This document shows, piece by piece, positions 48,698-58,478 of a DNA stretch of 64,000 nucleotides (position 1 is the stretch's first letter; the number at the start of each line of letters is the position of its first letter). The stretch is from assembly GCF_001940225.2 (NCBI RefSeq), contig NZ_CP135164.1:1-64000 (forward strand), in the 5' to 3' direction. The notes under the pieces are model-generated. The model saw only the letters and a program-made list of their open reading frames with translations, was not told the DNA's origin and searched no databases. Position numbers and translations under genes: made by a program. The stretch is from Roseburia sp. 499 (GTDB lineage Bacteria; Bacillota; Clostridia; Lachnospirales; Lachnospiraceae).

Positions 48698-50530
48698 ATG
48701 CCATCAACATTTTTTGGATTAACAATTTCAAGTTCAGCCCTGACATCCTTTCAGGCAGCAACGAATACCGTAGCAAATAATATTTCGAATGTAAATACAA
48801 AAGGTTATACCAGACAGCAGGCAATCCGTGTGGCAGCAGAAGCCCTTAGAGTCAACCAGAAGTATGGTATGGCGGGCAGTGGTGTAGATACCACTGAGAT
48901 TAAGCAGATTCGTGATTTCTATTATGATGTGAAGTATTGGGAGAACAACGCGAAGGTTGGACTTTATGATACAAAGTTATATTACATGCAGCAGATAGAG
49001 GATTACCTGATAGATGATGACACTGCAAAGGGATTTTCTACTATATTGGATGAAATGTTTAATGCACTGAATACCTTAAATAGTAATCCGAATGATTTGG
49101 ACAAGCGTCAACAGTTCATTAGTAAGTCTCAGAGCTTTGCAACTTTTTTTAATAGTTTAAGTACCGGACTTGGTAAGATTCAGGAAGATTGTAATAAGGA
49201 AATCGCGACTCAGGTAGAGAATATTAATTCCATTTCACAAAAGATAGCATTATTGAATAAACAGATTAATGTGATTGAACTTCAGGGAACCAATGCCAAT
49301 GAACTGAGAGATCAGCGAGCTCTTTTGGTAGACGAGCTTTCCGAATTAGTTCCGGTAGAAGTAATCGAGACAAAAGTTACCAACAGTAATTACCCGGACA
49401 TGTATACCGGTGCAACGGATTATGTATTAAAAATTGATGGAAAGACTTTAGTTAATAATTTTGAATATAATACATTAAAATGTGTTGCGAGAGATGAGAA
49501 GGTAAATCAGTCTGATGTAGAAGGACTTTATGATATTTGTTGGGAAGGCAGTAACATTCCGTTTAATCCTGCAAGTAAGGCATCTGACGGAAGATTAAGA
49601 GCATTATTTGAAATCCGTGATGGAAATAATGCAGAAGGGTTCAGTGGAAGTGTGCAGGAAGTTACTGCCGGTACAGGCGGAGATGTAGTTACTTTAAAGA
49701 ATCCAAGTATTACTGACATCAATTACATGACCATGCCGTCTGAAGGTATTATTACCATGAATAATAAGGATTATAAGTATACGGGATTTTCTTATGATGA
49801 AGCAACCCAGACCTATAAGTTCCAATTAGACCAGACCCTTTCCGTAGAGGAAAAAAATCGGATTATGGGAAAAAAGGTAGCAATCGGACAGAACATTGAT
49901 GCCATGGGAATTCCTTATTATCAGGCACAGGCAAATGCGTTTTTAAGAGAGTTTGCAAAACAGTTTAATGAGATTCAGAAAAAAGGTGTCACCTTGGATG
50001 GGACAGCTGGCGATTCCTTCTTTGTGGCAGAAAAGCCGGATGGAAGTGAATGGAACTTTGGAGATTATACAGCAACCACAGGAAATAGCATGAGTAGTTC
50101 AGGAAACTATTATTACATGTTGACAGGTGCAAATGTAGTGGTGACGGATAATGTAGTAAGGACGCCGCAGAATTTGGTAACTCTTACAGCAGACGAATTA
50201 GCAAATGGTACAGATAATCCATCACTGGTAAATGAAATGGCGTTGCTGTACAAGGATGTAAAGATGTTCCGAGGAGCCGGAGCAAATGAATTCTTACAGT
50301 GCTTGATTAGTGATAATTCGGTAGATACAGAAAAGGCAAGTCTTTTCTTAAAGAATTATAGTAATATATCAGAAACTATTGTACAGAAGAGAATGTCTAT
50401 TTCAGGTGTGGATGAAGATGAAGAAGCACTTGATATGTTAAAATTCCAAAATGCTTATAATCTTGCTTCAAAAATGATACAGACTATGAGTGAGATGTAT
50501 GATCGGTTGATTTTGGAAACCGGTGTATAA
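48698..50530 (+). CDS. flgK: FlgK-like hook-associated protein (copy 2)
   Basis: A 610-residue paralogue of FlgK with the same N- and C-terminal helices (ALTSFQAATNTVANNISNVN, YTRQQAIR; DMLKFQNAYNLASKMIQTM) but a different central region. Tandem flgK genes are unusual; one copy may form the junction and the other serve another hook-associated position. Between the two genes is only a GAGGTGAAAAT site. Assignment to FlgK is secure; its division of labour is unknown. Confidence 0.88.
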   Translation: MPSTFFGLTISSSALTSFQAATNTVANNISNVNTKGYTRQQAIRVAAEALRVNQKYGMAGSGVDTTEIKQIRDFYYDVKYWENNAKVGLYDTKLYYMQQIEDYLIDDDTAKGFSTILDEMFNALNTLNSNPNDLDKRQQFISKSQSFATFFNSLSTGLGKIQEDCNKEIATQVENINSISQKIALLNKQINVIELQGTNANELRDQRALLVDELSELVPVEVIETKVTNSNYPDMYTGATDYVLKIDGKTLVNNFEYNTLKCVARDEKVNQSDVEGLYDICWEGSNIPFNPASKASDGRLRALFEIRDGNNAEGFSGSVQEVTAGTGGDVVTLKNPSITDINYMTMPSEGIITMNNKDYKYTGFSYDEATQTYKFQLDQTLSVEEKNRIMGKKVAIGQNIDAMGIPYYQAQANAFLREFAKQFNEIQKKGVTLDGTAGDSFFVAEKPDGSEWNFGDYTATTGNSMSSSGNYYYMLTGANVVVTDNVVRTPQNLVTLTADELANGTDNPSLVNEMALLYKDVKMFRGAGANEFLQCLISDNSVDTEKASLFLKNYSNISETIVQKRMSISGVDEDEEALDMLKFQNAYNLASKMIQTMSEMYDRLILETGV

Positions 50531-50542
50531 GGAGGGACTTAA

Positions 50543-52078
50543 ATGAGAATTACTAACAGTATGATTAGCAGAAATAGCATGAATAATATGAATGCCAATA
50601 AGACCAATGTAAATACTCTGAATAATCAGATGTCTAGTCAGAAGAAAATATCCAGACCTTCCGAAGACCCGGTTGTTGCAATTCGTGCGCTGCGTTTGAG
50701 AAGTAATTTGAATGAATTGAATCAATATTTTGAAAAGAATATTCCGGATGCAGAATCCTGGATGGAGATTACGGAAAGTGCTTTAAAGAACATGAAGGAT
50801 ATCTTGACTTCAGTGCGTACCCAATGTGATCAGGGAGCCAATGATTCTCTTACAGCGGAAGATAGAAACGCTATCCTGAAAAATCTTCAGTCTTTGCGGA
50901 AACAGGTCTATGCAGAAAGTAATGCGGATTATGCCGGAAGAACTGTGTTTACCGGATATAAGACCAACTCCACCATGACTTTTTTGAAGGATGACTCTGA
51001 CATAAAATATAGTATTAAAGAACCGGTATCCTATGAGAATATAGAGGAAAAGAATTATTATAGTAATTTAGTTACGATTCCTACAACGACCACAGGTGTT
51101 ACCGGAGGAGTTGCGATAGCGGATATGCCACAGCAGGTGACGAATAAGCGAATTCGCTTGGCTTATGATAATTTGGGAGACATAAATGCGGCAGACTTGA
51201 AGTACATTGCAGCAGATGGAACAGAAACATCATTGGATGGTTATCGTTATACAGATGCAAGGGGAACAGCGCATACGGTAAGTGTAAACACAACCACAGA
51301 TTATACCACATGGGCAAATGGCGGCTATCAGGTAGGTGATGATGAGATCATTTATCTGAAAGAAACCGGAGAGTTGATTCTTGGAAAGGATATTGCAAAC
51401 CAGATAAGTAGCCAAAAAATGCAGTTATCTGCAAATTACACAAAACAGGGCTTTAAGACCGGAGAACTGAGACCGGAGCAGTATTTTGATTGTAAGAATA
51501 TTACGGATTCGAATAATGTAATAACTTATACGAAGGAGAAGCAGGAAATCTCATATACAATCGCGTTTAATCAGACATTGGTAGTAAATACGCAAGGCTC
51601 TGATGTGTTCGATTCTTCTATCGGAAGAGATGTGGATGATTTAACAGATGCAGTAGAAGCTGCGATTGCAGCACATGATAAAGTGGATAAGATTAAGGCT
51701 ATGATGGAGGAGACACAGTATTCTGATACAGTATCTCAAGAGGGGCTGAAACAGTGGTTGGAAGCAGCAGAAAAGGAAGCTGCCTATGCAGACGACAATA
51801 TGCAGAAACTTTATTCTCAGGGAATTACTAAGTTTGATGGATATTTAAGTAATGTAGTATTAGCAACAACGGATTTGGGAAGCCGTGCAGACCGTCTGAA
51901 TCTGACAAAAAACAGAATGTCTAATCAGCAGGCAACTTATGAAGAGTTAAAATCAAATAATGAAGACAAAGATTTGTCAGATATTATTATTGAATATACT
52001 TCTGCTTATACGGCATACCAGGCATCCTTGCAGGCTTCTGCGAAAGCAAACAGTCAGACATTATTAAATTACTTATAG
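50543..52078 (+). CDS. flgL: Hook-filament junction protein FlgL
   Basis: A 511-residue FlgL: MRITNSMISRNSMNNMNANK and the SSQKKISRPSEDPVVAIRAL motif of flagellin-like N-termini, with a C-terminal LSDIIIEYTSAYTAYQASLQ helix. Second junction protein between hook and filament. AAGGAGGGACTTAA precedes it. Central domain is longer than in Bacillus (about 300 aa). Confidence 0.92.
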   Translation: MRITNSMISRNSMNNMNANKTNVNTLNNQMSSQKKISRPSEDPVVAIRALRLRSNLNELNQYFEKNIPDAESWMEITESALKNMKDILTSVRTQCDQGANDSLTAEDRNAILKNLQSLRKQVYAESNADYAGRTVFTGYKTNSTMTFLKDDSDIKYSIKEPVSYENIEEKNYYSNLVTIPTTTTGVTGGVAIADMPQQVTNKRIRLAYDNLGDINAADLKYIAADGTETSLDGYRYTDARGTAHTVSVNTTTDYTTWANGGYQVGDDEIIYLKETGELILGKDIANQISSQKMQLSANYTKQGFKTGELRPEQYFDCKNITDSNNVITYTKEKQEISYTIAFNQTLVVNTQGSDVFDSSIGRDVDDLTDAVEAAIAAHDKVDKIKAMMEETQYSDTVSQEGLKQWLEAAEKEAAYADDNMQKLYSQGITKFDGYLSNVVLATTDLGSRADRLNLTKNRMSNQQATYEELKSNNEDKDLSDIIIEYTSAYTAYQASLQASAKANSQTLLNYL

Positions 52079-52096
52079 TAAATTGGAGGAAAACAG

Positions 52097-52561
52097 ATGA
52101 AGGTAAATACAAGGCTATTTGGGGAAATTGAGATTGAGAAAGACAAGATAATCTGCTTTGAAAATGGAATCATTGGATTTCCGGATTGCAAACAGTTTAC
52201 GTTAATTTTTGATGAGACAGAAGATGGAGAGCGAAAAAATATCTCATGGTTACAGTCCTTAGATGAGCCTTCCTTTGCGCTTCCGGTCATGGATCCATTA
52301 TTGGTGAAAGAAGATTATAATCCACAGGTAGAATATGAGCTACTAAAAAGTTTGGGAAATCTTACAGAAGAAAATACATATGTATTAGTAACTGTTACGG
52401 TACCAACAGATGTTAAGAAAATAAGTGTTAATCTGAGGGCTCCGATTGTTATTAATGTAGATGAATTGAAGGGAGAACAGTTAATTGTAGAAGACAGTTT
52501 TCCGGTAAAATATATGGTATACGATATTTTACAGAGCAAAAAGGCGAAGGCGGGTGAATAG
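52097..52561 (+). CDS. fliW: Flagellar assembly factor FliW
   Basis: A 154-residue Fli[21 protein letters not shown] and [10 protein letters not shown], the family start. It binds flagellin and, when free, binds CsrA to relieve translational repression of flagellin. It ends 2 bp before csrA, with the csrA ribosome binding site inside its last codons. The tight coupling makes FliW and CsrA expression proportional. Confidence 0.93.
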   Translation: MKVNTRLFGEIEIEKDKIICFENGIIGFPDCKQFTLIFDETEDGERKNISWLQSLDEPSFALPVMDPLLVKEDYNPQVEYELLKSLGNLTEENTYVLVTVTVPTDVKKISVNLRAPIVINVDELKGEQLIVEDSFPVKYMVYDILQSKKAKAGE

Positions 52562-52562
52562 G

Positions 52563-52778
52563 ATGCTGGCATTAACCAGAAAAAAAGGTGAATCTATCAT
52601 TATTAACAACAACATTGAAATCAGTATTCTGGAAATGCGTGGTGATCAGGTGAAGATAGGAATTAGCGCACCAAAGGAAGTTCCTGTTTACCGGAAGGAA
52701 GTATATTTGCAGATACAGGAAGAAAATAAGGCGGCAATTACTGCGGAAAGCTTACAGGCGTTAAAAAATATATTATAA
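52563..52778 (+). CDS. csrA: Translational regulator CsrA
   Basis: A 71-residue Csr[21 protein letters not shown], then [20 protein letters not shown] with the conserved Arg/Lys RNA-binding residues, and [13 protein letters not shown]. Represses flagellin translation by binding GGA hairpins. ATG at 52563 follows the fliW stop. A CsrA-type hairpin is found in the flagellin leader at 58,437. Confidence 0.93.
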   Translation: MLALTRKKGESIIINNNIEISILEMRGDQVKIGISAPKEVPVYRKEVYLQIQEENKAAITAESLQALKNIL

Positions 52779-52782
52779 ATCA

Positions 52783-52809
52783 TAAATTTTTAGAAAAAAG
52801 TACCGATAT
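52783..52809 (+). promoter_or_regulatory. Sigma-D promoter of flaG-fliD-fliS
   Basis: TAAA (52783-52786), 15-bp spacer, ACCGATAT (52802-52809), starting 5 bp after csrA. Confidence 0.82.
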
Positions 52810-52886
52810 TTACATTAGGAAATATGCAGATGCAGCCGGATATTGCCAATTCGGCTGTTTCGTTCATCACACGGAGGTGAGTTGAA

Positions 52887-53303
52887 ATGGCAATAGAAGC
52901 AGTCAATACTACTGGGGTGGCATATCAGGGAAGTAGCCAGAATCAAACAGTAGAAATAACAAATGTCGAGGCCAACAGTGAAACAGAAGCCAGTGCATTA
53001 AAAGATAACGGAAATGTACGGCGACAGGCGCAGGAACTAAATATAGATAATGGAAATGATGCAACAGAGAATAAGATGCAGTCACCAACTGAGGCACTGA
53101 AAAAGGCGGTAGAAGAAATTAATAAGCGAGTTACTAACTCAGAGGCAGTATTTGGCATTCATGAAGAAACCAATCGTGTAACAATTAAGATAGTTGATAA
53201 AGATTCACGAAAAGTATTAAAGGAGTATCCGCCGGAAAAGACACTTGATATGATTGCAAAAGTGTGGGAACTGGCAGGAATTTTGGTGGATGAGAAAGGA
53301 TAG
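52887..53303 (+). CDS. flaG: FlaG protein
   Basis: A 138-residue protein with a low-complexity N-terminal half and the FlaG C-terminal domain (FGIHEETNRVTIKIVDKDS, VLKEYPPEKTLDMIAKVWEL). FlaG affects filament length; its exact activity is unclear. ACGGAGGTGAGTTGAA precedes it; fliD follows after 11 bp. Confidence 0.88.
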   Translation: MAIEAVNTTGVAYQGSSQNQTVEITNVEANSETEASALKDNGNVRRQAQELNIDNGNDATENKMQSPTEALKKAVEEINKRVTNSEAVFGIHEETNRVTIKIVDKDSRKVLKEYPPEKTLDMIAKVWELAGILVDEKG

Positions 53304-53314
53304 GAGGAATACAT

Positions 53315-55606
53315 ATGGCAATTAGAGTATCGGGTATGATATCTGGACTGGATACAGATTCTATTGTTCAGGAATTAGTATCTGCCTATAGTACCAAAAA
53401 GGATAAATATGTTAAGGCACAGACAAAGCTTGATTGGAAGATGGATGCCTGGAAGGACTTGAATAAGAAGGTAAACAGTCTTTATAAGAAAGCGGGCAAT
53501 TTGAAAATGTCAGCAGCTTATACAAAAAAGACAACAACCTGTTCTGATACTACAAAGGCAACTGTAACTGCAAGTAATACGGCAATCAACGGAACGCAGA
53601 GCTTAAAAATTAACAAAGTGGCAAAAACAGGGTATATTACAGGTGCACTGCTTACGGATAATGTGACTGGTGCGACAACGTTAGGTGAGTTGGGAGTAAC
53701 CGGAGATGCAGCGATAGCAGTTACTACTAAGTCCGGAACGAAACATATTACCCTCGGTAGAAGTAGTACCGTAAATGATGTGGTAGCACAGTTGAAGAAT
53801 GCAGGAATTTCTGCTAACTATGATGAAAGGAACAAGAGATTTTTCGTAAGTGCCAAGGATAGCGGTGTGGAGAATGATTTTGCATTGACGGCTACAAATG
53901 CGAATGGAATTACAGCATTGCAGAAACTTGGCATCTATGTGAACAATTCATCTAATGATGCAGCATATCAGGCATGGGCAGCTTATGCGGGAAATACAGA
54001 TGCTGAATTGGCAAATATTTTGGAAACCATTAAGACATATCAAGGGAATGCATCTACGCCGGGAAGTATTGCCCAACTGCAGCAGGATTCGGCAAATAGA
54101 AGAACGGAAAATACAAACCTTTTGAATAAGGTGAACTATGCAAGTAGTTACAAAGGGTTAAAAGAAACAATAGGTACGATGCCAACTATCGTAGAAAATG
54201 GTAGTGATGTAACGGTGCAGAAACAGGAAAGACTGTTTGAATTATTGACCAAGTCAGATGAATTGACAGATGATGAAAGGGCGGAATTAAATACGCTGAA
54301 AACACAACTTGGGCCAACAGATGAAAAGTGGAATGAGATGCAGCTGCAAGCTTCTATTATAAAAGGATTTGAGGCGAATTTGTTAAACGATACATTAACA
54401 AGTGCTGAGAGAACAGAATTAGAAGGCGTTAGGGATGACGTACATAATGCTTATGCGGTTGGCGGCGGTGGAGCAGCACGTATCGAAGAATTAGTTGGCG
54501 ATGACAGTACACCGGATAGTTGGGTTGGAAAAATAAAGGCAAATAATGATGCAATTCAGGCAAATAATACTCAGATTGAAAATAAGAACAATTATATTAA
54601 TCAACATGCAATATTAACAAGCGCAGCGCCGGCAAGCAATAATACTACTACAGCGGCGCGAGTAGCTATTCTTAGACAGAAGATTGATTTTGCAGTGGAT
54701 CAGGTGAACAATCCGTCTGATTATAATAATGCTGACCCGAATGACCCGAACGGAGCAAAGCTTGTTACAGCGCAGGATGCAGTAATTGAATTAAATGGTG
54801 TAACCTATACCTCTGCAAGCAATAATATCACAGTGAATGGTCTTACTATTACGGCATTACAGGAGACAAATGGAGAAGAAATTAGTATTACGACTTCAGC
54901 AAACGCACAGGGTATGTATGATACTATCAAAGGTTTCCTGAAAGAGTACAATGAACTGATTAAAGAGATGGATACGTTGTACAATGCAAAATCAGCCAAG
55001 GGTTATGAGCCATTGACAGATGATGAAAAGGAGGCCATGACAGATAAGCAAATCGAGAAATGGGAGCAGAAGATTAAGGATTCCATTCTTAGAAGAGATG
55101 ACCGTCTGTCTACGGTTATGAATACTATGACCATGGCAATGTCTCAGAGTTTTACACTTAGTAACGGAAAGACATATAGCCTCGCTTCCTTCGGAATTAA
55201 GACGCAGGGATATTTTGCAGCAGACGAGAACGAAGGTTATATGTATCACATCGATGGCGATGCAGATGATGAAATATCTTCGGGAAATGCAGATAAATTG
55301 CTGGCTGCAATTCAAGAGGATTCGGATTCCGTGCAGGAATTCTTCCAACAGTTGACGAGCAACTTATATGATGAATTACATGGAAAAATGGGAAAAAGTA
55401 CTACAAGTCATAGTATTTACACCATTTATAATGATAAGACCATGCAGAAAGAATATGACGACTATACCAAGACCATTAAGAAATGGGAAGAAAAAGTAAA
55501 GGACATGGAAGATTATTATTATAAGAAGTTCTCTGCAATGGAGACGGCGTTATCAAAATTGCAGAGCCAGACAAGCGCATTAAGTGGCTTATTAGGAACA
55601 TCCTAA
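53315..55606 (+). CDS. fliD: Filament cap protein FliD
   Basis: A 763-residue cap protein (HAP2): N-terminus GMISGLDTDSIVQELVSAY, repeats of coiled coil, and a C-terminus with ETALSKLQSQTSALSGLLGT. Caps the filament tip and folds flagellin into place. The large central section is longer than in Bacillus but common in Lachnospiraceae. TAGGAGGAATACAT precedes the ATG. Confidence 0.92.
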   Translation: MAIRVSGMISGLDTDSIVQELVSAYSTKKDKYVKAQTKLDWKMDAWKDLNKKVNSLYKKAGNLKMSAAYTKKTTTCSDTTKATVTASNTAINGTQSLKINKVAKTGYITGALLTDNVTGATTLGELGVTGDAAIAVTTKSGTKHITLGRSSTVNDVVAQLKNAGISANYDERNKRFFVSAKDSGVENDFALTATNANGITALQKLGIYVNNSSNDAAYQAWAAYAGNTDAELANILETIKTYQGNASTPGSIAQLQQDSANRRTENTNLLNKVNYASSYKGLKETIGTMPTIVENGSDVTVQKQERLFELLTKSDELTDDERAELNTLKTQLGPTDEKWNEMQLQASIIKGFEANLLNDTLTSAERTELEGVRDDVHNAYAVGGGGAARIEELVGDDSTPDSWVGKIKANNDAIQANNTQIENKNNYINQHAILTSAAPASNNTTTAARVAILRQKIDFAVDQVNNPSDYNNADPNDPNGAKLVTAQDAVIELNGVTYTSASNNITVNGLTITALQETNGEEISITTSANAQGMYDTIKGFLKEYNELIKEMDTLYNAKSAKGYEPLTDDEKEAMTDKQIEKWEQKIKDSILRRDDRLSTVMNTMTMAMSQSFTLSNGKTYSLASFGIKTQGYFAADENEGYMYHIDGDADDEISSGNADKLLAAIQEDSDSVQEFFQQLTSNLYDELHGKMGKSTTSHSIYTIYNDKTMQKEYDDYTKTIKKWEEKVKDMEDYYYKKFSAMETALSKLQSQTSALSGLLGTS

Positions 55607-55630
55607 AAGAATCAAGGAGGATAATTACGG

Positions 55631-56005
55631 ATGATTGCAAACAAAGGATATGCAGCTTATAACAACAGTAAACTTATGACAGCTTCACCGGGAGAATTGA
55701 CTCTTATGTTGTATGAAGGGGCAATCAAATTCTGCAATATTGCTATTGTAGCAATAGAGAATAAGGATATTCAAAAGGCTCATATCAATATTGTAAAGGT
55801 GGAAAATATCATAGAGGAATTTCGTGCGACTTTGGATCATAAGTATCCGGTAGCAGAAGATTTTGAGAAAGTCTATGTATATATTTATGACCGGTTGGTA
55901 GAAGCTAATATGAAAAAGGATAAAGAGATTTTAGAAGAGGTATTAAAGCATCTTCGTACTATGCGTGATACATGGAAAGAAGTTATGGTTCGTGCCAAAC
56001 AGTAA
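55631..56005 (+). CDS. fliS: Flagellin chaperone FliS
   Basis: A 124-residue FliS: NKGYAAYNNSKLMTASPGEL and LTLMLYEGAIKFCNIA, the canonical start. It binds the C-terminus of flagellin in the cytoplasm and prevents polymerisation. AAGGAGGATAATTACGG precedes it. Follows fliD by 24 bp. Confidence 0.93.
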   Translation: MIANKGYAAYNNSKLMTASPGELTLMLYEGAIKFCNIAIVAIENKDIQKAHINIVKVENIIEEFRATLDHKYPVAEDFEKVYVYIYDRLVEANMKKDKEILEEVLKHLRTMRDTWKEVMVRAKQ

Positions 56006-56111
56006 GAACATAAGGGACTATTGCAAAAGAGGCAGTAGTCCTTTATTATATAACTATAGTGTACATGAGATAGTTATATGGGACCAAAAGTATTGGAGGA
56101 TTACAAAGTTT

Positions 56112-56591
56112 ATGCAGGATAAAGAATATATTGCAATTTTACAACAGAGTCTGGAAAAGAAAAATCGAATCCTAGATTTGATTGTTGAAAAAAATAAGGA
56201 ACAGCGTATTCTTTTTACGGATGAGACCCTTCCGCCGGAAAGGCTAGAAGAAAATATAAAGGAAAAGGGAGACTTGGTCGATCAGTTGAACCAACTGGAT
56301 GACGGGTTTGAACAGGTTTATAACCGGGTAAGAGAGATTTTGAATAAAGAAAAGGAAGCTTACCGGGATGAAATCAAGAAGATGCAGGAATTGATTCGGG
56401 AAATTACAGACAAGAGTGCTACAATACAGGCACAGGAGCAGAGAAATAAAGAACTTGCTGCTCAAAAGTTTGCATCGGTGAAGAAAGAAATTCGGAAAGC
56501 CCGTACCAGCACGAAGGCTGCCAGCCAGTATTATAAGAGTATGGCGAAAACGAATGTAGTAGACTCACAGTTTTTGGATAAGAAGAAATAA
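56112..56591 (+). CDS. Small helical flagellar protein, possibly FliT/FlgN-like
   Basis: A 159-residue, largely coiled-coil protein (MQDKEYIAILQQSLEKKNRI, then repeated Glu/Lys helices). Its place after fliS is where fliT-like or second FlgN-like chaperones occur in other Firmicutes. No sequence motif confirms either. Start at 56112 follows TTGGAGGATTACAAAGTT; ORF extension to 55,965 overlaps fliS and is not needed. Confidence 0.6.
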   Translation: MQDKEYIAILQQSLEKKNRILDLIVEKNKEQRILFTDETLPPERLEENIKEKGDLVDQLNQLDDGFEQVYNRVREILNKEKEAYRDEIKKMQELIREITDKSATIQAQEQRNKELAAQKFASVKKEIRKARTSTKAASQYYKSMAKTNVVDSQFLDKKK

Positions 56592-56614
56592 GAATGTAAC
56601 TGGAGGGCGTTTTG

Positions 56615-58289
56615 ATGGTAATACAGCACAACATGACATCAAGCAATGCCAACAGGCAACTAGGAATTAATACAAATAACAAGAAAAAGACGGTGGAGCG
56701 CCTTTCGAGTGGATACAGAATTAACAGGGCAGCAGATGATGCAGCCGGTCTTTCTATGTCTGAGAAAATGCGTTGGTCTGTCCGAGGATTACATCAGGCG
56801 AGTAGAAATATTGAAGATGGCTCCTCACTCGTGCAGGTGGCAGATGGTGGCATGAATGAGATACATGCTATTTTGCAACGCCAGAGAGAATTGGCAGTTC
56901 AGGCAGGAAATGATACCAACACCCCGGCAGACCGAAACGCTATCCAGCAGGAAATCAATGCACTTTCCGTAGAGATTACCAGAATTGCTAATGATACCAC
57001 CTTTAATACGAAGCATATATTGAATAGCGAAGGAAATCTGACCCATGGACCGGTAACCGCAGATACTGCGGTGCTGACATTGGTGGATACCCCAGGCATC
57101 AATACCCGTAATGGAAGTATAACAGGATTTTTTGCTACCAACGCTGAAGGAAGCATAAGATCTCAGTTGTTGTATGGAAGTAGTGGTGCAGGTACCAGTT
57201 GGATGAATGTAGAGGTAGAAGTGGGCGGGCAGGGATATAGATTGTATACATATGATACAACCGACATGTCGGCGCATTGTAGTATTACGAATAATATACT
57301 TGCTGCTGGGGTAGAATCCACCTTTCGATATAGTGATGACAACGGAACACCGATTTTCGATGTTGTACGTACCATAACGAAAATGGCAAATCCAAGTGGA
57401 AATGGTGGGGAGGTCTATAAGATGGATTTTGCGGTAAAAAATCTTACTGGTGAAGCCATGACAGCTAGCATCGAGATGGAATTTGACGTTAAGTTTTCAT
57501 CAATCGGAGGGGGGGGCTGGTAATGATAATCCTAAGTTTTTGATGGATGATGATGTAGTGGAAACGGTGATTCAGTCCTCTATCAAATATCCGGATGCGA
57601 ATGGGCAGATGCCAAGTGTTATGAACCTCTATAACGAAGATAACCCCTACTTGAATGTCCAGTGTATTATTGCTGGGTATGGGAGTTCCACACCAGACTA
57701 TGTAAAGATAGGGAATTATAGCAGTCTGATAGGAAATGGATTTCGAGAAGGGCAGGGCATTTATGATTCAGGATATTCCGTAGGCTGGGGTAATATCAGC
57801 CTTGCACCGGGAGCAGCATCAACAGCATATACCACTATGTATGGCGTATCAGATCCATTGCAGAATCCGATACTGGCAGGAAGTCATTCTACACCGGTAG
57901 AACTCTATATTCAAGCAAGTGACCGGGCACATACGGCAATTGTCATTCCACTGGTAGATTGCCGGGCAGAGAAACTGGGGGTAGATGCACTGAGTGTCAT
58001 GTCCTTTGATGATGCAGGAGCATCACTGGATAAAATAGATAAGGCAATAGATAAGGTATCAGAATATCGTTCGACGATGGGAGCTATCTATAATCGCCTG
58101 GAAAAGGCAAAGAGCAATGTGGATAATGTAGAAGAGAACATGCAGTCAGCAGAATCCAGACTCCGAGATGCCGACATGGCAACGGAAATGGTAGAATATT
58201 CCAAACATAACATTCTGGAGCAGACGGGACAATCTATGCTGGCACAGGCAGGCAAGATGACAGAAGGAGTATTGCAGTTATTGCAATAA
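56615..58289 (+). CDS. Large flagellin split by a poly-G frameshift
   Basis: A flagellin with conserved ends: the N-terminal D0/D1 [20 protein letters not shown] and [20 protein letters not shown], and the C-terminal AESRLRDADMATEMVEYSKH with TGQSMLAQ. The frame breaks at a run of eight G (57509-57516): as written it stops at 57523 after 302 residues. With seven G the frame joins smoothly (SIGGGAGNDNPKF) into a 557-residue protein with a 260-residue variable centre. Only a full-length form could polymerise. The run is in a position to switch by slippage. GGAGGGCGTTTTG precedes the ATG. Confidence 0.85.
57509..57516 (+). repeat. Poly-G tract (8 G)
   Basis: Eight consecutive G within the flagellin gene, in a 40% GC region. 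Loss of one G (or gain of two) restores the frame. Confidence 0.9.
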
Positions 58290-58319
58290 TAAAAAATAAA
58301 AAAATTTTTAAATTAGGTG

Positions 58320-58346
58320 TTAAGTATCGAAGAAAGTCTCCGATAT
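58320..58346 (+). promoter_or_regulatory. Sigma-D promoter of the main flagellin
   Basis: TTAA (58320-58323), 15-bp spacer, TCCGATAT (58339-58346). It gives a flagellin leader of about 125 bases. Confidence 0.78.
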
Positions 58347-58436
58347 AAAATACAAGTAAGCAAGTTACTTAAGCTTCAGTGACTATAAACCGAATGGAGC
58401 GTACGGCCGGACGGGGGGTCACAAACTAAATTAAAT

Positions 58437-58469
58437 TGCAGCATGGAAGCTGCAGCATATTCAAGGAGG
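58437..58469 (+). promoter_or_regulatory. CsrA-type hairpin in the flagellin leader
   Basis: TGCAGC (58437-58442), loop ATGGAA, GCTGCA (58449-58454): a 6-bp stem showing GGA in the loop, the form bound by CsrA. A second GGA is the ribosome binding site AAGGAGG (58463-58469), nine bases further on. A GGCCGGACGGGG stretch further upstream may be a third site. Confidence 0.7.
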
Positions 58470-58478
58470 AATAATATT

